Assembly: GCA_963205315.1 (NCBI GenBank)
Contig: CAUJIO010000015.1
Coordinates: 62,001 to 126,000 of the forward strand
Direction of reading: 5' to 3'
DNA from: Pseudomonadota bacterium
GTDB lineage: Bacteria; Pseudomonadota; Alphaproteobacteria; Rhizobiales; Aestuariivirgaceae
Length of the DNA stretch: 64,000 bases
The notes beneath the pieces were generated by a model. It was not told the DNA's origin. It saw only the letters and a program-made list of their open reading frames with translations, and ran no database searches. Shown piece after piece: positions 61,452-64,000 of the stretch. Made by a program: the position numbers and the translations under genes. Within the stretch, counting starts at the first letter, position 1. Each line of letters opens with the position of its first letter.

Positions 61452-61883
61452 TCAGGACAGTGGATCGGGCGTCCCGTAGTGCAGGATGATCGGCAGCGTT
61501 GCCGCCTTGAAACCGGGCGCCCCTTCGACGATCAGATCGACCGGAACCGGGGCTGCCGTCTCGGCATAGTCGCATAGGCCCCCGAGGGTGCGATCGGTAG
61601 AGATCGCATTGCCGATCGCCAGCATGATGCTGTCGAAGATCGTGTCGCGCGCCGCGGGTGTTGCCGCGTCGACCAGGACATCGGCATCGGCGCGATGCTC
61701 ATAGACATATTCGGGTGGCGACATTAGGACTTCCGGTTCGCCCGGATCCCCATCGCGCAGAATGATCATGCCGCCTGCCGGAATGCGCTCGGGCAGATTG
61801 CCGTTGCGCAGGACCGTTGGTCCCGAGAGCCCCGACAGCAGCGTGAACAAGGCCTGCAGGACGGTCTCACGCTTTGTGGCCAT
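61452..61883 (-). CDS. Tail terminator-like phage protein
   Basis: A 143-residue protein starting MATKRETVLQALFTLLSGL with an alpha/beta pattern; YEHRADADVLVDAA near its middle is typical of tail terminator (gpU-like) proteins. The ATG overlaps the upstream stop by one base (TGATG). Homologues are often mis-annotated as acyl-CoA transferases; the position next to the tail tube supports a terminator. Confidence 0.7.
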   Translation of the reverse strand: MATKRETVLQALFTLLSGLSGPTVLRNGNLPERIPAGGMIILRDGDPGEPEVLMSPPEYVYEHRADADVLVDAATPAARDTIFDSIMLAIGNAISTDRTLGGLCDYAETAAPVPVDLIVEGAPGFKAATLPIILHYGTPDPLS

Positions 61884-62536
61884 CAGCGCGCCTCCGCCTT
61901 GAGGTCGGGCCAGTTGTGCACGACCAGTGCCGGAAGCTTGTCCTGCCACTCACGGGCGGCAGCCTCGAGATCGAGGCGCTTGCGGAGTTGCACCTGCGGC
62001 ACCAGGATGAAGATGATGACCGAGCGGTTCTTGAAGCCCCGTGCGGCACGCGACGTGCCATCGCGCTTTATGACCCGCGCCCGCAGCAGAACATCGCCTG
62101 CGTCAACCAGCAGGCCCGGACGCCCGCGCCGGTAGACGAACTTGAGCCTCCTGCCATTGCGCTGCTCCCATTCGTGCGGGCTGATCCTGCCACCTTTCGC
62201 GCCCTTGCCAGCCGCTGGCGTCGGGATTGCCAGCCAGAAGCCGTCCTTCGACCGGATGGCAACGCCTTGCTCGAAGGCCCCGACGATATGGGGTGCTTTC
62301 GAATAGACCAGTGCGGCTGCTTCGATGCTCTCGCCACTCTTCGGATAGTACTGGTCCCGGATGGTGCGCCCGAGACGTTCACCGAGCCCGGCCCCAGCAA
62401 TCTGTGCCCGCCATCCGGCTTTCACACCGGAGCCGGCCAGACGGATCGCTGCGGTGACGGCCCGTTCGCCTCCCCTCACTTCGGCGAGGAGCTCCTTTTC
62501 GAGATCGCCGATAACCGTGACCTGCACGCCTGACAT
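61883..62536 (-). CDS. Phage head-tail connector-like protein (DUF6441-like)
   Basis: A 217-residue basic protein in the place of the neck/minor tail gene (gpZ-like). Features are a helical N-terminal (KELLAEVRGGERAVTAAIRL) and a middle with WLAIPTPAAGKGAKGGR. Family assignment is by memory and position only. It is coupled to both neighbours by one-base overlaps. Confidence 0.65.
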   Translation of the reverse strand: MSGVQVTVIGDLEKELLAEVRGGERAVTAAIRLAGSGVKAGWRAQIAGAGLGERLGRTIRDQYYPKSGESIEAAALVYSKAPHIVGAFEQGVAIRSKDGFWLAIPTPAAGKGAKGGRISPHEWEQRNGRRLKFVYRRGRPGLLVDAGDVLLRARVIKRDGTSRAARGFKNRSVIIFILVPQVQLRKRLDLEAAAREWQDKLPALVVHNWPDLKAEAR

Positions 62537-62850
62537 TACGCGGCCCGAACCTCTGCCGACCAGATCAAGTTGTCGTCGTCGCGCATGGGTTCCCCCTGCA
62601 CGACATAGGTGGTGCCGCCGATTTCGAACGTGTCACCGGGCGCAATGACCGGTACTTCGGAGATCCGCACGTCGATGAAGCGGCTCTGCGCCACAAAGCG
62701 GCCACCGCCGAAGCTCGAGGTCGCATCGGGTGCCCGATACACCAAACGCACATTCACACCCGCGCCAGCGCCACCAGCCCGCCAGATTGCATCGCGACCT
62801 ATGTTGGCGTCGGTGAAGAGTGCATCGAGCGCGCCGGCAATATCCGTCAT
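62536..62850 (-). CDS. Head-tail joining protein (gpFII-like)
   Basis: A 104-residue small beta-barrel-like protein with VIAPGDTFEIGGTTYVV near the C-terminus, the usual signature of gpFII-type head-tail attachment proteins. It lies nine bases after the capsid gene and one base overlaps the next gene. Confidence 0.7.
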   Translation of the reverse strand: MTDIAGALDALFTDANIGRDAIWRAGGAGAGVNVRLVYRAPDATSSFGGGRFVAQSRFIDVRISEVPVIAPGDTFEIGGTTYVVQGEPMRDDDNLIWSAEVRAA

Positions 62851-62859
62851 GACAATGGC

Positions 62860-63882
62860 TCAGTTGCTGCTGAAGATCTTGACCGCCAGCCGGGGCCGCT
62901 TGTTGACCGGAAGAACCGAAGCCTCGGTCTTCACATCGATCGCTGAGCCGTCGTTCCTGGCAATCTGCCGGGCATAGATCGGAAGGCCCATCGTATTGAC
63001 CGTCTCGATCAGATTGGCGGGGGCGCCATAGGTGACGAACGTATCCATGGTGCCCATCGGGAAAGCGAGGCCTTCTCCGGCCGGGACCAGGGTTTCGGTC
63101 GCACCCGTCGAGAGGGTGACGGTGGCGTTGTATTCCTCGAAGATCATGCCGGCGAAGGGGAAGCGGCGGCGGGTGTCTTCCCTAAGCGGCTGGGCGCCAG
63201 TCGAGGAGAAGTACTTGTAGGCGTCCTCGACCTTGGCGTGGGAGATCAGCTTGTCGAAGAACTCCGGCGACACCAGCGCCAGGACGCCGGTCATGGTCTC
63301 GCCCTTGAGTTCGGTCTCCACTTTCCGCAGCACATCGCGGACCTTGCCCTGGACATTGGTCCCGGCGGTCCCCAGTACGAAGTCGACCGTGAGCTGGGCC
63401 AGGCCGAACTCGGTGAAGTAGTTGTAGAGGGTCGCCCCCGCGCCGTCCTTGACGATGCCGCGGAGTGCGTTGACCTCCATGTATTCCCGCGTCTGGGCGT
63501 GCTTCGCCCGCATGCGGGTGAGCTTGCGCTCCATGACGGTGGCGAGCGGATCGGCGGCATCGGCGACACCGAAGCCACGGACTCCCTGAATGTCCTGGGG
63601 CGTCACCACATCATCGTGCGGGATCCACGGCACCGTGAAGGAGCGCATCGAGCGGGTGTCGCGGTTGGCAACCGTGGCGGGTCCGCCGAGCGGTACGGTC
63701 GGCAGGAGGTTCAGCACTCCTTCCGCCTGTTCGATGATGACCGAGCGCTGGGTCACCCCTTCGAAGCGGAACAGCCCCATCTCGCCGAGCCGCGTATAGA
63801 TGTTGGGCAGGATGTTGATGGCCTGGGTCATCTCGGCCAGCGTATAGCCGCCGGCGTCGAAGGGATTGATCATGACGGGCAT
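62860..63882 (-). CDS. Major capsid protein (lambda gpE type)
   Basis: A 340-residue major capsid protein of the lambda E family: NPFDAGGYTLAEMTQAINIL at the start, RSFTVPWIPHDDVVTPQDIQ and RRRFPFAGMIFEEYN later. I start it at the ATG at 63882, six bases after GGAG, as the in-frame ATG at 63894 contains that ribosome site itself. It follows the decoration-protein gene, as in lambda. Confidence 0.9.
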   Translation of the reverse strand: MPVMINPFDAGGYTLAEMTQAINILPNIYTRLGEMGLFRFEGVTQRSVIIEQAEGVLNLLPTVPLGGPATVANRDTRSMRSFTVPWIPHDDVVTPQDIQGVRGFGVADAADPLATVMERKLTRMRAKHAQTREYMEVNALRGIVKDGAGATLYNYFTEFGLAQLTVDFVLGTAGTNVQGKVRDVLRKVETELKGETMTGVLALVSPEFFDKLISHAKVEDAYKYFSSTGAQPLREDTRRRFPFAGMIFEEYNATVTLSTGATETLVPAGEGLAFPMGTMDTFVTYGAPANLIETVNTMGLPIYARQIARNDGSAIDVKTEASVLPVNKRPRLAVKIFSSN

Positions 63883-63894
63883 GGGGATCTCCAA

Positions 63895-63920
63895 AATGAA
63901 AAGACCCCGATTTCACGGGG
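63895..63920 (-). terminator. Terminator-like hairpin before capsid gene
   Basis: On the minus strand CCCCG-TGAAAT-CGGGG (63920-63905) is followed by TCTTTT. It lies between the decoration-protein and capsid genes; as an intra-operon element it may be a weak terminator that sets their ratio. Confidence 0.6.
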
Positions 63921-63949
63921 CCTAGTGGAACAGGATGGTGGTAGTCAGA

Positions 63950-64000
63950 TCAGGCAGTATCGCGCGGCACGATCCCGGCGGCGGAAAGCTCGGCGTATTT
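63950..64000 (-). CDS. Head decoration protein, C-terminal end only (lambda gpD-like)
   Basis: Only the last 16 residues (KYAELSAAGIVPRDTA) and the TGA at 63952-63950 lie within the window. The sequence and the position immediately before the capsid gene fit the end of a lambda gpD-type decoration protein. The start lies outside the window. Confidence 0.6.
   Translation of the reverse strand, partial: KYAELSAAGIVPRDTA

Overview
The window looks like the chromosome of a high-GC alphaproteobacterium, most likely of the rhizobial order (Hyphomicrobiales). This is inferred from the several sugar ABC-transporter operons with ROK, LacI and MocR regulators, the plasmid-partition-like (RepB/ParB) proteins, and a prophage whose tail genes match the gene-transfer-agent order of that class. 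No rRNA, tRNA or CRISPR array was seen. The species cannot be named from sequence alone.

Layout. (A) 1-10126, minus strand: a LacI-controlled catabolic operon. It encodes a ribose-type ABC importer (ATPase, two permeases, binding protein), a histidinol-dehydrogenase paralogue, the LacI regulator, a hypothetical protein, a metallo-beta-lactamase-fold hydrolase, a lambda-crystallin/gulonate-3-dehydrogenase-like enzyme and a short-chain dehydrogenase cut by the window edge. Two identical 14-bp palindromes (6434-6447, 10093-10106) are the probable LacI operators. (B) 10127-13112: decayed accessory DNA with a von Willebrand A fragment, a NYN-domain nuclease and a frameshifted TPR gene. (C) 13113-20811: a polyamine/guanidino-type ABC importer, a ureohydrolase and a TIM-barrel protein, divergent from a MocR regulator. 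(D) 20843-24543: an N-terminally shortened Na/Pi cotransporter, a small XRE regulator and a tyrosine integrase lacking its catalytic C-terminus.

(E) 24544-33190: a sugar ABC importer with a dehydrogenase that resembles levoglucosan dehydrogenase, an IolE-like isomerase and a YgiN-like monooxygenase. It is divergent from a ROK regulator that is followed by a copy of the transporter's binding protein WITHOUT a signal peptide. (F) 33619-43268: a single protein joining a winged-helix DNA-binding domain to a family-1 solute-binding domain, followed by a MalE-type importer operon with an unknown beta-rich protein, a TIM-barrel isomerase and a zinc alcohol dehydrogenase. E and F therefore sit side by side, and each appears to have turned a solute-binding protein of its own transporter class into an intracellular sensor. 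I regard this as the most interesting observation in the window.

(G) 43560-64000 and beyond: a prophage. Its integration end has a small DNA-binding protein, a large serine recombinase and two ParB-like proteins. The remaining genes run on the minus strand from the head (decoration protein, capsid) through connectors, tail tube, a frameshifted tail chaperone, tape measure and four GTA-type baseplate/tail-tip proteins to a repeat-bearing tail fibre, endolysin, holin-like protein and a nested spanin pair.

A recurring theme is that all four transporter operons have a strong stem-loop directly after the binding-protein gene, which probably uncouples its expression from the rest of the operon.
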